From Paenibacillus sp. JZ16 (GTDB lineage Bacteria > Bacillota > Bacilli > Paenibacillales > Paenibacillaceae), in the NCBI RefSeq assembly GCF_015326965.1, contig NZ_CP017659.1, forward strand, positions 2,480,001 to 2,544,000: a stretch of DNA of 64,000 bases, in the 5' to 3' direction. The position numbers and the translations under genes are program-made. Below the pieces are notes generated by a model. The model worked only from the letters and a program-made list of their open reading frames with translations. It did not search any database and was not told where the DNA came from. Within the stretch, counting starts at the first letter, position 1; every line of letters begins with the position of its first letter. Positions 34,489-42,921 of the stretch are shown here, in pieces.

Positions 34489-36247
34489 GAAACTTCATCC
34501 CCTCTTCCTGAATGTCATGCAGCGTCCGGTACAGTCCGTCCTTCGACAGCAGTTCTTCATGCGTACCCCGCTGAACCATCTCTCCCTGATCCAGGACGAT
34601 AATCTCATCGGCATGTTTCAATGCACTGATCCGGTGGGCAATAATGATCGTAGTCCTCCCAGCGCGGATATCCCGAACCGTCTCCATGATTTCCGTCTCC
34701 GTCACCGCGTCGACGGCGCTTACGCTATCATCCAGAATGAGGATAGGTGCATTCTTGATTATTCCCCGTGCAAGGCTGGTCCGCTGCCGCTGTCCTCCGG
34801 ACAGGGTAATGCCGCGCTCCCCAAGGCGGGTCTCGAACTTGTCCGGAAACTCCACGATGTTGTCGTAGACCCGTGCTTTTCGCGCCGCTTCCTCGACGAC
34901 AGCCGGCTCCGTGTCCCGTTTATAGAAGGCAATATTCTCGCGGATGGTCGAGCTGAACAGGAAGCCGTCCTGGGGAACATAGGCGATCCCTTCGCGCAGG
35001 CTTTTTAATGTAAGCTTCCGAATATCCACACCCCCGATCAGCACTTTCCCCGGAGGCGGGTCGAAGGTACGCAGCAGCAGCTTCATAAGCGTAGTCTTGC
35101 CGCTTCCCGTGCGGCCAATGATGCCCAGCGTCGATCCGGGCGGAACATCCAATTGAATGCCCCTCAGAACCTGTCTGGCCCCCTCCTCTTGACCATCCGC
35201 ATCCTCGTAAGAGAAGGATAAATCACGCACTTCAATGCCCGGGTTCTCCTGATTCAGCTCCTTGGCGCCAGGCAGTTCCTTAATGTCGGCCTGCTTGCCA
35301 AGCAGGTCGTTTAATCGGTCAAGCGAAGCCCTCGCGCGCTGAACGACATTAATGACATTGCCGATCTGCTGCAGCGGATTCATCAGCATGCGAATGTAAA
35401 GCGTCAATGCGACAAAGTTTCCGACCGTAATCCGTCCCAGAATGGTCAGGTAACCGCCGAATAAGAGGGCGATAATGAGTGAGGTAGCGCCCAGAAACGG
35501 AATGATCGATTGAAAAAGCGATGATACGCGTACCAGCCGCAGCTGCTTGTCCCGGATGCGGTCCACCGTCGTCCCAAAACGCCGCTTCATCGTGTCTTCC
35601 ACCGCGAACTTCTTGGTGACACGGATCCCGCCAAACTGCTCCTCCGCGGATTCCGTCATCACACCCAGCGCTTCCTGTACCTGCAACGATCTTCTTCTGA
35701 TAATCGGTCCGAGCCAAACGACAATGACCGGAATCAGCAGCAAAGGCGCGATGCTCGCAGCCACCAGATACAGCGGTACGTTCGTGATCAGCAGCATGAC
35801 GATTGTGGAGACCAGCAGGATGGAGGAGTTTGCCGTCTGATTGATCCCCATCGAGATCGCTTCCCTTACCGTCGTCACGTCATTCATGAAATAACTTAGC
35901 AACTTGCCAACGCCATTCTTGGAATAAAATCGCTCACTGAGCCCCGTAAAATGGACAAACAATCGGCGGCGGTTCATAAATTCGAAATACCGCCCCGTGT
36001 ACATCACCAGAAACTGACCGATCCCGCCGATGACGGCGAACCCGACACCGATACCCAGCAGCGTCCAGCTGTACTGCACGATACCGTCGACAGACAATAA
36101 ACCATCCTTCAGTTCATCCGTAAAATTGCCCAGTACCCTTGGGAAGTTCACATGGATGATGTTAGCAACCAGATGACAGCAAACCGACAATACATAAAAC
36201 GGCCACGTCTTCCTGAAAAAGTCTCCAAGTATTCGATGAGAGTCCAA
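34472..36247 (-). CDS. ABC exporter half-transporter with degenerate Walker B (BmrC/YheI type)
   Basis: A 591-residue half-transporter with six transmembrane helices (about 15-300) and an ATPase domain. Walker A is GRTGSGKTT, the signature is canonical LSGGQRQR, but the catalytic position of Walker B is aspartate (LILDDSVSAVD) instead of glutamate. Degeneracy in one subunit and a non-canonical signature in the partner is the expected asymmetry of heterodimeric exporters. TTG start is inferred; no ATG fits the conserved N-terminus. First gene of the operon. Confidence 0.92.
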   Translation of the reverse strand: MDSHRILGDFFRKTWPFYVLSVCCHLVANIIHVNFPRVLGNFTDELKDGLLSVDGIVQYSWTLLGIGVGFAVIGGIGQFLVMYTGRYFEFMNRRRLFVHFTGLSERFYSKNGVGKLLSYFMNDVTTVREAISMGINQTANSSILLVSTIVMLLITNVPLYLVAASIAPLLLIPVIVVWLGPIIRRRSLQVQEALGVMTESAEEQFGGIRVTKKFAVEDTMKRRFGTTVDRIRDKQLRLVRVSSLFQSIIPFLGATSLIIALLFGGYLTILGRITVGNFVALTLYIRMLMNPLQQIGNVINVVQRARASLDRLNDLLGKQADIKELPGAKELNQENPGIEVRDLSFSYEDADGQEEGARQVLRGIQLDVPPGSTLGIIGRTGSGKTTLMKLLLRTFDPPPGKVLIGGVDIRKLTLKSLREGIAYVPQDGFLFSSTIRENIAFYKRDTEPAVVEEAARKARVYDNIVEFPDKFETRLGERGITLSGGQRQRTSLARGIIKNAPILILDDSVSAVDAVTETEIMETVRDIRAGRTTIIIAHRISALKHADEIIVLDQGEMVQRGTHEELLSKDGLYRTLHDIQEEGMKFHGTGH

Positions 36248-36446
36248 TGTCCCATATCACTTCCTGTCCCGTTATTGGATTGATTAGCCCGTTACGTTCC
36301 TCCTTCCATACGTTTGCTGTGATACACCCATATTAATAGGTTCTAGAAATAAATCAGTCCTCCTTCCCGAACGGCCATATGATTTATACAAATTCAGACA
36401 TACTGAGTAACAGGAGCCGATATCATTTCAATCCAATCATCCAAAG

Positions 36447-36480
36447 AAAAAAGCCGCAACCATTCGTCGCGACTTTTTTA
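36447..36480 (-). terminator. Probable terminator of the helD gene
   Basis: AAAAAAGCCGC and GTCGCGACTTTTTT form an imperfect stem (two mismatches) with A/T flanks, about 50 bp after the helD stop on the minus strand. Confidence 0.55.
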
Positions 36481-36525
36481 AAAGGTGGTCCTATGGATGG
36501 CGCTATCCTGATTTTCGGCTCACGC

Positions 36526-38583
36526 TCACACCGCCAACCATGGTGCCGGCTCGCCCGAATAGGTCAGCGAAAGCTTATGCATGGCCCGGGTACAAGCAAT
36601 ATAGAGTAAGCTTCGATCCATCTCGGAACGATAGTTTTCGGCGTCCGCAAAAGGAACTAAAACCTGATCGAATTCCAGACCCTTGGCCATATGGGCGAAG
36701 GTGATCGTAATTCCCTCCTCAAAGCGTTCACTGCTAAAGTCGAGCAGATTCACGCTGCCCTGAAGCCCCCTGATGGACTCATACACCTGCCGGGCCTGCG
36801 AAGACGTTTTGCATATGATCCCCATCGTCTGCATCCCGGAATCTAAAAAGTGACGGCTAAGCTCTTGAATGAACTCCAGCTCCTCCCGGGTGTCACGACA
36901 CCGGATCACCTGCGGCTCTTCTCCATGCCGCTCCACGGGAATCATGGTGCTGCCCGGATGAATTCGCTTCGCGAGTCCCATAATTTCCAGCGTGGAACGA
37001 TAGCTTTTTAACAGCTCTATTGTATCGGCATGCGGAAATACGCTCTTGATATCATCCAGTGATGTGGACGTATATACGTTGACCGACTGGTTGCTGTCCC
37101 CAAGTATCGTTTTTTTGCACGAAAACCATTTCGATAGCACGACGTATTGAATCGGTGTATAATCCTGCATTTCATCGACCAGCAGATGCTTCACCATATC
37201 GTATGACGCGTTTCCTTCCAAATGCATTTTGAGATACAGCAGCGGAAAAACGTCCGCATACTCAATCGTTTTTCTTCCGTTCATGACAAACATGTCCGGT
37301 TTGTTCCTATATGAGAAAAATTCCTTGTACATGCTGAGCGCATTTTGAAATTTGAACATGTTCTTGATCGCGGTTTTGACTTTTTTGGCTTCTGCCGCAG
37401 TCAGTCTGTCTCCATCCTCTGTACGAACCCGGCCTGACAGGATGGAAGCCGTCTTCTCCAATCGCTGCCTGATCGGCGTGATCATGGTGCCAAGATAACA
37501 GTCCCTGATCTCCGAAGCCGAAATACATACGTCTTTCAGCTGAATATCCGCAGCCAGGAAAAAATGCTCCTCGGCATGTATCATATAAGCCTCCAGCTCA
37601 TGTACGAAGTGCATGCTGGCCTTATACCGGATCCGTTCAATGGCCTGTTCGTCATCGGCGCTCACGATTTCGTTCACCTGTTCGAAGAAGGTCTGAAACT
37701 GACATAATCCCCCCAGCTCTTTGGCAGCAAGCTCCTCCATCGTAACCTCCATGATTTTCTCTTCGCCAAGCTCTGGCAGAACGTTGGATATATAATCAGA
37801 AAACACTTTATGGGGAGATATAATGAGCACGTTGCTGGAAGTCAACGTCTCCTTATGGCGGTACAACAGAAAAGCTACCCTGTGCAGAGCCACGGAGGTT
37901 TTGCCTGAACCTGCCGCCCCCTGTATGATCAGCACATTCGCGGTTTCGTTTCGTATGATGGCATTTTGCTCCTGCTGGATGGTAGCCACAATATTCTTCA
38001 TCTTCTCGTCCGACGTGCTGCTAAGCTCCTTCTGCAGCACGTCGTCATTGATGTTCATGGAGCTCTCAATCATATATTCCATTTGACCGTCTTTGATTTT
38101 GTACTGCCTTTTGACGGTAATTTCGCCTTGCATCCTGCCCATGGGGGCTTCATACGACGCAGGACCGACATTGTAATCATAAAACAAGCTTGCTACCGGC
38201 GAGCGCCAATCATAAATGAGATGCTCCTGACTCTCCGGGTTCGTGAAGGAATGGATGCCAATATAGTAGGCACCTTCTTCTTCCGGTTCATTCGATCGGA
38301 AATCCACCCTGCCAAAATACGGCGACGTGAGTAGCTTGCGCATCTTCTGCAGCCTGGCAGCCGTCTTCTCACCCGTATCAATGGACAAGGAAATATCAAC
38401 CCGGTTGGCTGCCCGTTCCGCCGCATCCAATTGGGCCATGTTGACCCACAGGTACTTCTTGGCTTCAATGATATCCCTGTAAGAATCAGACACCTTCCCC
38501 TCTAATTCCTTCGATGCCCGATGAAGCTCCTTTACTACAAACTCTAGATATTCCCGCTCTGCGCTTTCGCTTGGATTCAGCAT
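36526..38583 (-). CDS. helD: HelD-type RNA polymerase-recycling helicase
   Basis: A 685-residue superfamily 1 (UvrD/Rep-like) ATPase. The N-terminal coiled-coil arm lies in about 1-90, the unusual RSPVASLFYDY motif near 120-135, Walker A in GAAGSGKTSVALHR near 225, and DEMQDYTP as the Walker B/motif II. The C-terminal RecA-like domain ends near the SRSLLYIACTRA-type motif VI (here DRSLLYIACTRAMHKL). HelD inserts into RNA polymerase channels and frees stalled or sigma-bound enzyme; some paralogues give rifamycin tolerance. Monocistronic; shorter than B. subtilis HelD (about 774 residues). Confidence 0.9.
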   Translation of the reverse strand: MLNPSESAEREYLEFVVKELHRASKELEGKVSDSYRDIIEAKKYLWVNMAQLDAAERAANRVDISLSIDTGEKTAARLQKMRKLLTSPYFGRVDFRSNEPEEEGAYYIGIHSFTNPESQEHLIYDWRSPVASLFYDYNVGPASYEAPMGRMQGEITVKRQYKIKDGQMEYMIESSMNINDDVLQKELSSTSDEKMKNIVATIQQEQNAIIRNETANVLIIQGAAGSGKTSVALHRVAFLLYRHKETLTSSNVLIISPHKVFSDYISNVLPELGEEKIMEVTMEELAAKELGGLCQFQTFFEQVNEIVSADDEQAIERIRYKASMHFVHELEAYMIHAEEHFFLAADIQLKDVCISASEIRDCYLGTMITPIRQRLEKTASILSGRVRTEDGDRLTAAEAKKVKTAIKNMFKFQNALSMYKEFFSYRNKPDMFVMNGRKTIEYADVFPLLYLKMHLEGNASYDMVKHLLVDEMQDYTPIQYVVLSKWFSCKKTILGDSNQSVNVYTSTSLDDIKSVFPHADTIELLKSYRSTLEIMGLAKRIHPGSTMIPVERHGEEPQVIRCRDTREELEFIQELSRHFLDSGMQTMGIICKTSSQARQVYESIRGLQGSVNLLDFSSERFEEGITITFAHMAKGLEFDQVLVPFADAENYRSEMDRSLLYIACTRAMHKLSLTYSGEPAPWLAV

Positions 38584-38738
38584 TAGGAACCTCCCCCTCT
38601 TTGCTAAAGAATAGCTTTAAGTATAGGGGTTTCCCGAAAAAAATATAGACTTATACTTTCCGTTGTAGTATTGTGTATTTATCGTGGGTCCAAAAACACC
38701 TAAACGATTTACATCAACCATAATGTCATGACATAGAT

Positions 38739-38778
38739 AAAAAACCAGGCTGCATGCTCATGCAAGCCTGGTTTTTTT
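38739..38778 (-). terminator. Terminator of the second DrrAB operon
   Basis: AAAAAACCAGGC and GCCTGGTTTTTTT pair around a loop which itself contains TGCATG palindromes. Lies just past the permease stop. Confidence 0.9.
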
Positions 38779-38786
38779 CATGCCTC

Positions 38787-39620
38787 TTACCGCTCGTTTT
38801 TGGTTTGGTACAGATACAGCGTAAGTGGAACGAAAATAGCGATAATCACTACGCAGACCCCGATTCCTGTCATGATCACAGGCATGGTTGACGTGCCGTT
38901 CATCAGTCCCCTGACCGTGGCTGCCGCCATGCTGATCGGATTCAGGTCGATGAGAATGCCCGTCCATTTCGGCATCGTCGACGAATCCACCAGAATGTTG
39001 CTGGCGAACAGCAGCGGGTATATCGCGATCATGCTCGACCCCGATACCGTCTCCGGCCGTTTGGCCACGACGCCGATCAGCGCAAATATCCAGCTGACAC
39101 CGAATGCAAAGAACAGGATGAAGGCAATGGCAAGTGCCATTTGGATGACGCTGCCCTCGGGTCGGAAGCCCAGCGCAAGCCCCGTGCCCAGGGCTACGAT
39201 TACGCCGATTGTATAGCGCACACCATCCGTCAGGATGGAGCCAAGCACCGAGGCCGGCTGCCAAAAGGGCAGCGTTCGAAATCGATTATATACCCCTTTG
39301 GTAATATCCGAGCATATCGTGGTTCCGCTATACACCGTCATAGGCACGACCGTCAGGATCAGAATGCCGGGCAATAGGAATTGAATATAAGCCCCGGTTG
39401 ACCCGGCCATAGCGCCGCCGAACAAGTAACTAAATATAAACAGCAGCAGAACCGGCGACAGAACCGCGTCCATCACCAGACCAAACCCGTTGTGCTTCGT
39501 ATGCTGCCAAGTTCTCCACATAAAGATTCGGATCGCCGTCAGGGCATGGGGAGGATCGGTATCGGCTTGGCGAACAGGCAGCACGCCGTCCTTATTCGCT
39601 GTATGATGGCTTACACTCAT
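38787..39620 (-). CDS. ABC-2 exporter permease, DrrB-like (second system)
   Basis: A 277-residue membrane protein with about six transmembrane segments and the ABC-2 loop DITKGVYNRFRTLPF. The start overlaps the ATPase stop by 4 bp (39617-39620), giving tight coupling. Exports an unidentified amphipathic compound together with DrrA-like 39617-40567. Not closely similar in detail to the first DrrB-like protein (18696-19484), so the two pairs are not a recent duplication. Confidence 0.92.
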   Translation of the reverse strand: MSVSHHTANKDGVLPVRQADTDPPHALTAIRIFMWRTWQHTKHNGFGLVMDAVLSPVLLLFIFSYLFGGAMAGSTGAYIQFLLPGILILTVVPMTVYSGTTICSDITKGVYNRFRTLPFWQPASVLGSILTDGVRYTIGVIVALGTGLALGFRPEGSVIQMALAIAFILFFAFGVSWIFALIGVVAKRPETVSGSSMIAIYPLLFASNILVDSSTMPKWTGILIDLNPISMAAATVRGLMNGTSTMPVIMTGIGVCVVIIAIFVPLTLYLYQTKNER

Positions 39621-40567
39621 GGCGTGCCTCCCTTCGACTTCGCGCGGGTCAGTGACAGAAAGACCTCATCCAGACTCGGTTCGCTTAAGGCGAAATATTC
39701 AATAGCGAACCCGTTCTTCATCAGTGTATGAAGGGCCTGATTCGCAGCACTTGCATCCTTCACCGGAATTTTATGTACCAAGGGATGATCGTCCTGCAAT
39801 AAGGTCAACGCGTGTTCCTCATTTAACAAAGTACCCAGCTTGTGCTGGTCGGCCGGTTCGTTGAATTGAATGGTTAACGTTCTGTTGCCAACGGAAGCCT
39901 TCAATTGCCGGGGCGTCCCTTCCGCAATCAGGCTCCCCTTATCCATCACGGCAATCCGGTCCGCCAACTGATCGGCTTCTTCCAGATATTGCGTCGTCAG
40001 CAGCACGGTGGTGCCCCGTTTCAAAAGCGACCTTACAACCTCCCACACTTGAATGCGGCTTTGCGGATCGAGGCCCGTTGTCGGCTCATCCAGAAAAATA
40101 ACGTCGGGTTTCGTAACGATACTGGCGGCAATATCCAGCCGCCTCCGCATCCCGCCAGAGTAATGCAACAGCGCGCGGTCCTTTGCTTCGCTGAGTCCAA
40201 AGGATTCGATCAGCTCCTCGCTTACGGATCGAGCCGATTTCGCCGAATAACCGTAAAGCCTTGAAACCAACATTAAATTCTGAAGACCGGAGAGTCCCTC
40301 ATCCAGTGCTGCAAACTGGCCTGTCAGGCTGATCTTTCTTCGAACGTGCCGGGCATTGCTTGCGACATCATACCCGGCCACGCAGGCGAATCCCCCATCC
40401 GGCTTAACCAGGGTGGATAACATATGAATGGTGGTTGTTTTTCCGGCGCCGTTCGGACCCAACAAGGCAAACAGCTCTCCTTGCTCCACTCGCAGATCCA
40501 TTCCTTGAACGACCCCAATGCCGTTATAAGATTTGCGAAGCTCTTTCGTTTCAATGGCGTAAGGCAA
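39617..40567 (-). CDS. ABC exporter ATPase, DrrA-like (second system)
   Basis: A 316-residue ATPase. Walker A GPNGAGKTTT near 37, signature YSGGMRRRLDIA, Walker B VIFLDEPTTGLD, H-loop LLTTQYLEEADQLADR and a DrrA C-terminal domain ending DEVFLSLT. TTG start, with AGGAGGAG nine nt upstream. Transcribed after an NmrA-like gene (60-bp gap) and before its permease. A WYL regulator gene upstream on the same strand may control the whole unit. Confidence 0.92.
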   Translation of the reverse strand: MPYAIETKELRKSYNGIGVVQGMDLRVEQGELFALLGPNGAGKTTTIHMLSTLVKPDGGFACVAGYDVASNARHVRRKISLTGQFAALDEGLSGLQNLMLVSRLYGYSAKSARSVSEELIESFGLSEAKDRALLHYSGGMRRRLDIAASIVTKPDVIFLDEPTTGLDPQSRIQVWEVVRSLLKRGTTVLLTTQYLEEADQLADRIAVMDKGSLIAEGTPRQLKASVGNRTLTIQFNEPADQHKLGTLLNEEHALTLLQDDHPLVHKIPVKDASAANQALHTLMKNGFAIEYFALSEPSLDEVFLSLTRAKSKGGTP

Positions 40568-40627
40568 GTTTCACAACTCCTCCTCTTCCTATACAAATCG
40601 ACCTCTAGATTGCCATGCTGCTTGCCC

Positions 40628-41446
40628 TTAAAAATCGTCCTTATGATCACGGACCCAATCAGCAAGCGTGGCTGCCGGCCGCCCTGTGACCTGCGCTACC
40701 GTCGGTAATACCGTATAACCGATCTCGGGCGGATTTTTTCCCATTTGCACAAAAAATTCAATCGACTCCTCGTCATAGCCTTGCTCTCTCCATTTCGCTC
40801 TCGCCTGTTCCTCGGTCAGTTCCACAAAGCGGATGTCCCTGCCTGTTACCTCGCTTATAATCCGAACCGCTTCGAATCGCGAGAGGGCTTCCGGTCCCGT
40901 AAGGAAATATTCTTGTCCATGGTGACCTTCCTCAAGAAGTGCGGCGACGGCAACGCGAGCGATATCGGCTTCGTGGATTCTCGCACTCAGCGCATGGCCG
41001 AACGGCTCACGAACGACTCCTTCGTGGCGGATCGATTCCTGCCAATCCACCAGAATATTCGCCATAAACTCGCATGGCTTGAGCAAAGTCCACTCCATTC
41101 CGCTGTCTCGAAGTGCAGCTTCCACAGGCCCTTCTTCATAGCCCACCAATACCGTTACCCGCTGTATGCCAGCCTTCTCGGCAAGCTCAATAATCCGCGG
41201 ATCCGTCTGCAGGGTCCCATACGCTTCATCACTGGAAATGATCAAATGCATGGCCCTCACGCCTTGCATGGCGGGGATCAGGCTATCCGGGTCATTGAGA
41301 TTCCCGGCTACCACCTGTACACCCTCCGGCAGATTCGCTTGCTGCGGATTGCGTGATATCGCTCTCACTTCTATGCCTCGCTGCACAAGCTTCTGCACGA
41401 TATGCTTTCCAACAGTTCCTGTAGCTCCTGTTACCAAAATAGTCAT
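40628..41446 (-). CDS. NmrA-like NAD(P)-binding atypical SDR
   Basis: A 272-residue Rossmann protein. The TGATGTVGKHIV dinucleotide motif is at the N-terminus and there is no classical YxxxK site in the usual place, so it belongs to the NmrA/quinone-oxidoreductase-2 group. These proteins reduce quinones or act as redox sensors. Start ATG, with GAGGAAGTTTCAT upstream. It stands between a WYL regulator gene (75 bp upstream) and the DrrAB pair, and is probably in one operon with them. Confidence 0.88.
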   Translation of the reverse strand: MTILVTGATGTVGKHIVQKLVQRGIEVRAISRNPQQANLPEGVQVVAGNLNDPDSLIPAMQGVRAMHLIISSDEAYGTLQTDPRIIELAEKAGIQRVTVLVGYEEGPVEAALRDSGMEWTLLKPCEFMANILVDWQESIRHEGVVREPFGHALSARIHEADIARVAVAALLEEGHHGQEYFLTGPEALSRFEAVRIISEVTGRDIRFVELTEEQARAKWREQGYDEESIEFFVQMGKNPPEIGYTVLPTVAQVTGRPAATLADWVRDHKDDF

Positions 41447-41489
41447 ATGAAACTTCCTCCTCGAGTTTTAATCTAACGGTTCATATTCA

Positions 41490-41517
41490 TTCATTGTTCA
41501 TGGTTCATTGTTCATGG
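41490..41517. repeat. 14-bp direct repeat in the regulator-NmrA spacer
   Basis: TTCATTGTTCATGG occurs twice head-to-tail (41490-41503, 41504-41517), flanked by diverged TTCATT and CATCATTCAT pieces, in the gap between the WYL regulator stop and the NmrA-like start. Confidence 0.7.
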
Positions 41518-41521
41518 TCCA

Positions 41522-42412
41522 TCATTCATAACGTTTACGGATTTCCTCCAGCTCCTGCAGCAGTTCGTCCTTCAATTCCGGCGGAGAGATGATCTCCACC
41601 TTTGCACCGTAGCTTAAAATCACCGAGATGGCATAGGCTTTGGTATAGAACACCGTTCGGACATCTAGGAATCCCTCCCCGGAGATGAAAGCCTCCGGAA
41701 ATTGCTCGGTCACCCTCGGTCCGGCGGATGAATCGAAACGGAGATGAGCCTGTATCCCCTGCACCGCCTCCTGATCCTCCCGCACCAGGTTTCCTCTTGG
41801 GATGAACGTGTCGGTGGATATTTCAAGACTGAATATGCGCGATACTCTGAAGATTCGTTTCCCCTGCTTTAACAAGCAGTAGGCCTCCAAATACCACACG
41901 CCTTGTTCCCAGTACAGCTGCAGCGGCTCCACTTGCCGCTCCGAGCGGCTGCCGGATGTACTCGTATAGTGAAGGGTCATCAGGTTCGAGCGTTCAATGG
42001 CATTTAGAATGGGTCGTACCCATGCCCGCTCATGCTCCGACGTGCTCATATCGAATAGAATTTGTTCATGACATCCTCCGTTCAACAGGGCAGGCTGCAG
42101 GGTTCCAAGCTTATTCAGGATGGAAGTGTATCTCCCCTTCACAGTCCCTTCGACGCCCTTCAAAAGATTGTAGATCGCCAAAAAATCGTCAACGGAGAAG
42201 TGCTGCCTCGTCAGATAGAACCCGTTCATCAATTCAAAGCCGCCATCCGCACCGGGATAGGAAGCAACCGGAATGCCAGCCTGATTAATGAGGTCTACAT
42301 CGCGGTAGATCGTACGAACCGAGACTTCATACCGGGCGGCAAGCGCCGTGGCCGTCACTCTTTGTTTGGTCAACAATTCCATCGTAATGCCTAGCAGCCG
42401 GTCGAGTTTCAT
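41522..42412 (-). CDS. YafY-type HTH-WYL transcriptional regulator (second)
   Basis: A 296-residue regulator with an N-terminal HTH_11 winged helix (ALAARYEVSVRTIYRDVDLI, residues about 24-45) and a central WYL domain (GVWYLEAYC near 170). ATG 42412 follows CGAGGAGTG; an earlier in-frame ATG would add 25 residues. The first gene of a probable four-gene unit with NmrA-like and DrrAB genes. Regulator-first order suggests autoregulation. Confidence 0.88.
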   Translation of the reverse strand: MKLDRLLGITMELLTKQRVTATALAARYEVSVRTIYRDVDLINQAGIPVASYPGADGGFELMNGFYLTRQHFSVDDFLAIYNLLKGVEGTVKGRYTSILNKLGTLQPALLNGGCHEQILFDMSTSEHERAWVRPILNAIERSNLMTLHYTSTSGSRSERQVEPLQLYWEQGVWYLEAYCLLKQGKRIFRVSRIFSLEISTDTFIPRGNLVREDQEAVQGIQAHLRFDSSAGPRVTEQFPEAFISGEGFLDVRTVFYTKAYAISVILSYGAKVEIISPPELKDELLQELEEIRKRYE

Positions 42413-42558
42413 CGGTAACACTCCTCGCGTCTCGTAGTTTTTGACTTCTGAATCGAATGATAAAGCATGAATCCTGACATCTAGCATGTCAGGATTACAA
42501 ATCGTTCTTGATGGAATGGGATTATTTTTTTGGAAAAGAGTAGATGAGGTGGGATAAC

Positions 42559-42588
42559 AAAAAAAAGCTCCGTATCACGGAGCTTCCT
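42559..42588 (-). terminator. Terminator of the Lpl-type importer operon
   Basis: AAGCTCCGT, ATC, ACGGAGCTT perfect 9-bp stem, then eight T on the minus strand. It lies about 75 bp after the small gene 42660-42845. Confidence 0.88.
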
Positions 42589-42659
42589 GCATAGATTATA
42601 TCAGTTCAAACTGTCTAACTGCTACTGAAACCATCCGCTGTTATGCCAGCTGTTGCGCA

Positions 42660-42845
42660 TTACGCGTTCCATTCGACCCATTCGCCATCCTGCGGAATTT
42701 CGATTTGGGCGCGCAGATCTTCCGCTGTCAGACGACTTGACAGCTCCTCTCTTTTCACAAGACAGTGGTTGTTCGCTTCCATATGGGCCGCAACCGCCTT
42801 CGTATATGGAGCATACCGAAGCAGTTTCGATCGCATCACTCTCAT
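42660..42845 (-). CDS. Small hypothetical protein at the end of the sugar importer operon
   Basis: A 61-residue frame with ordinary codon choice (CTG, GCG, GAA, GAT) and a plausible soluble sequence: basic, helical first half, acidic end EIPQDGEWVEWN. An AGGAG lies 15 nt before the ATG, longer than ideal; an overlapping alternative frame starts 4 nt upstream but is rich in Ser, Arg and Gly and looks less real. Position between the dehydrogenase stop (77 bp) and a strong terminator supports transcription. No family recognised. Confidence 0.45.
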   Translation of the reverse strand: MRVMRSKLLRYAPYTKAVAAHMEANNHCLVKREELSSRLTAEDLRAQIEIPQDGEWVEWNA

Positions 42846-42921
42846 CCATGGTGATCGGATCTCCTGTAAGAAACTATCTATTGAGAATTTTTCATATGAT
42901 GTATTTTTAATATAATTTCTT

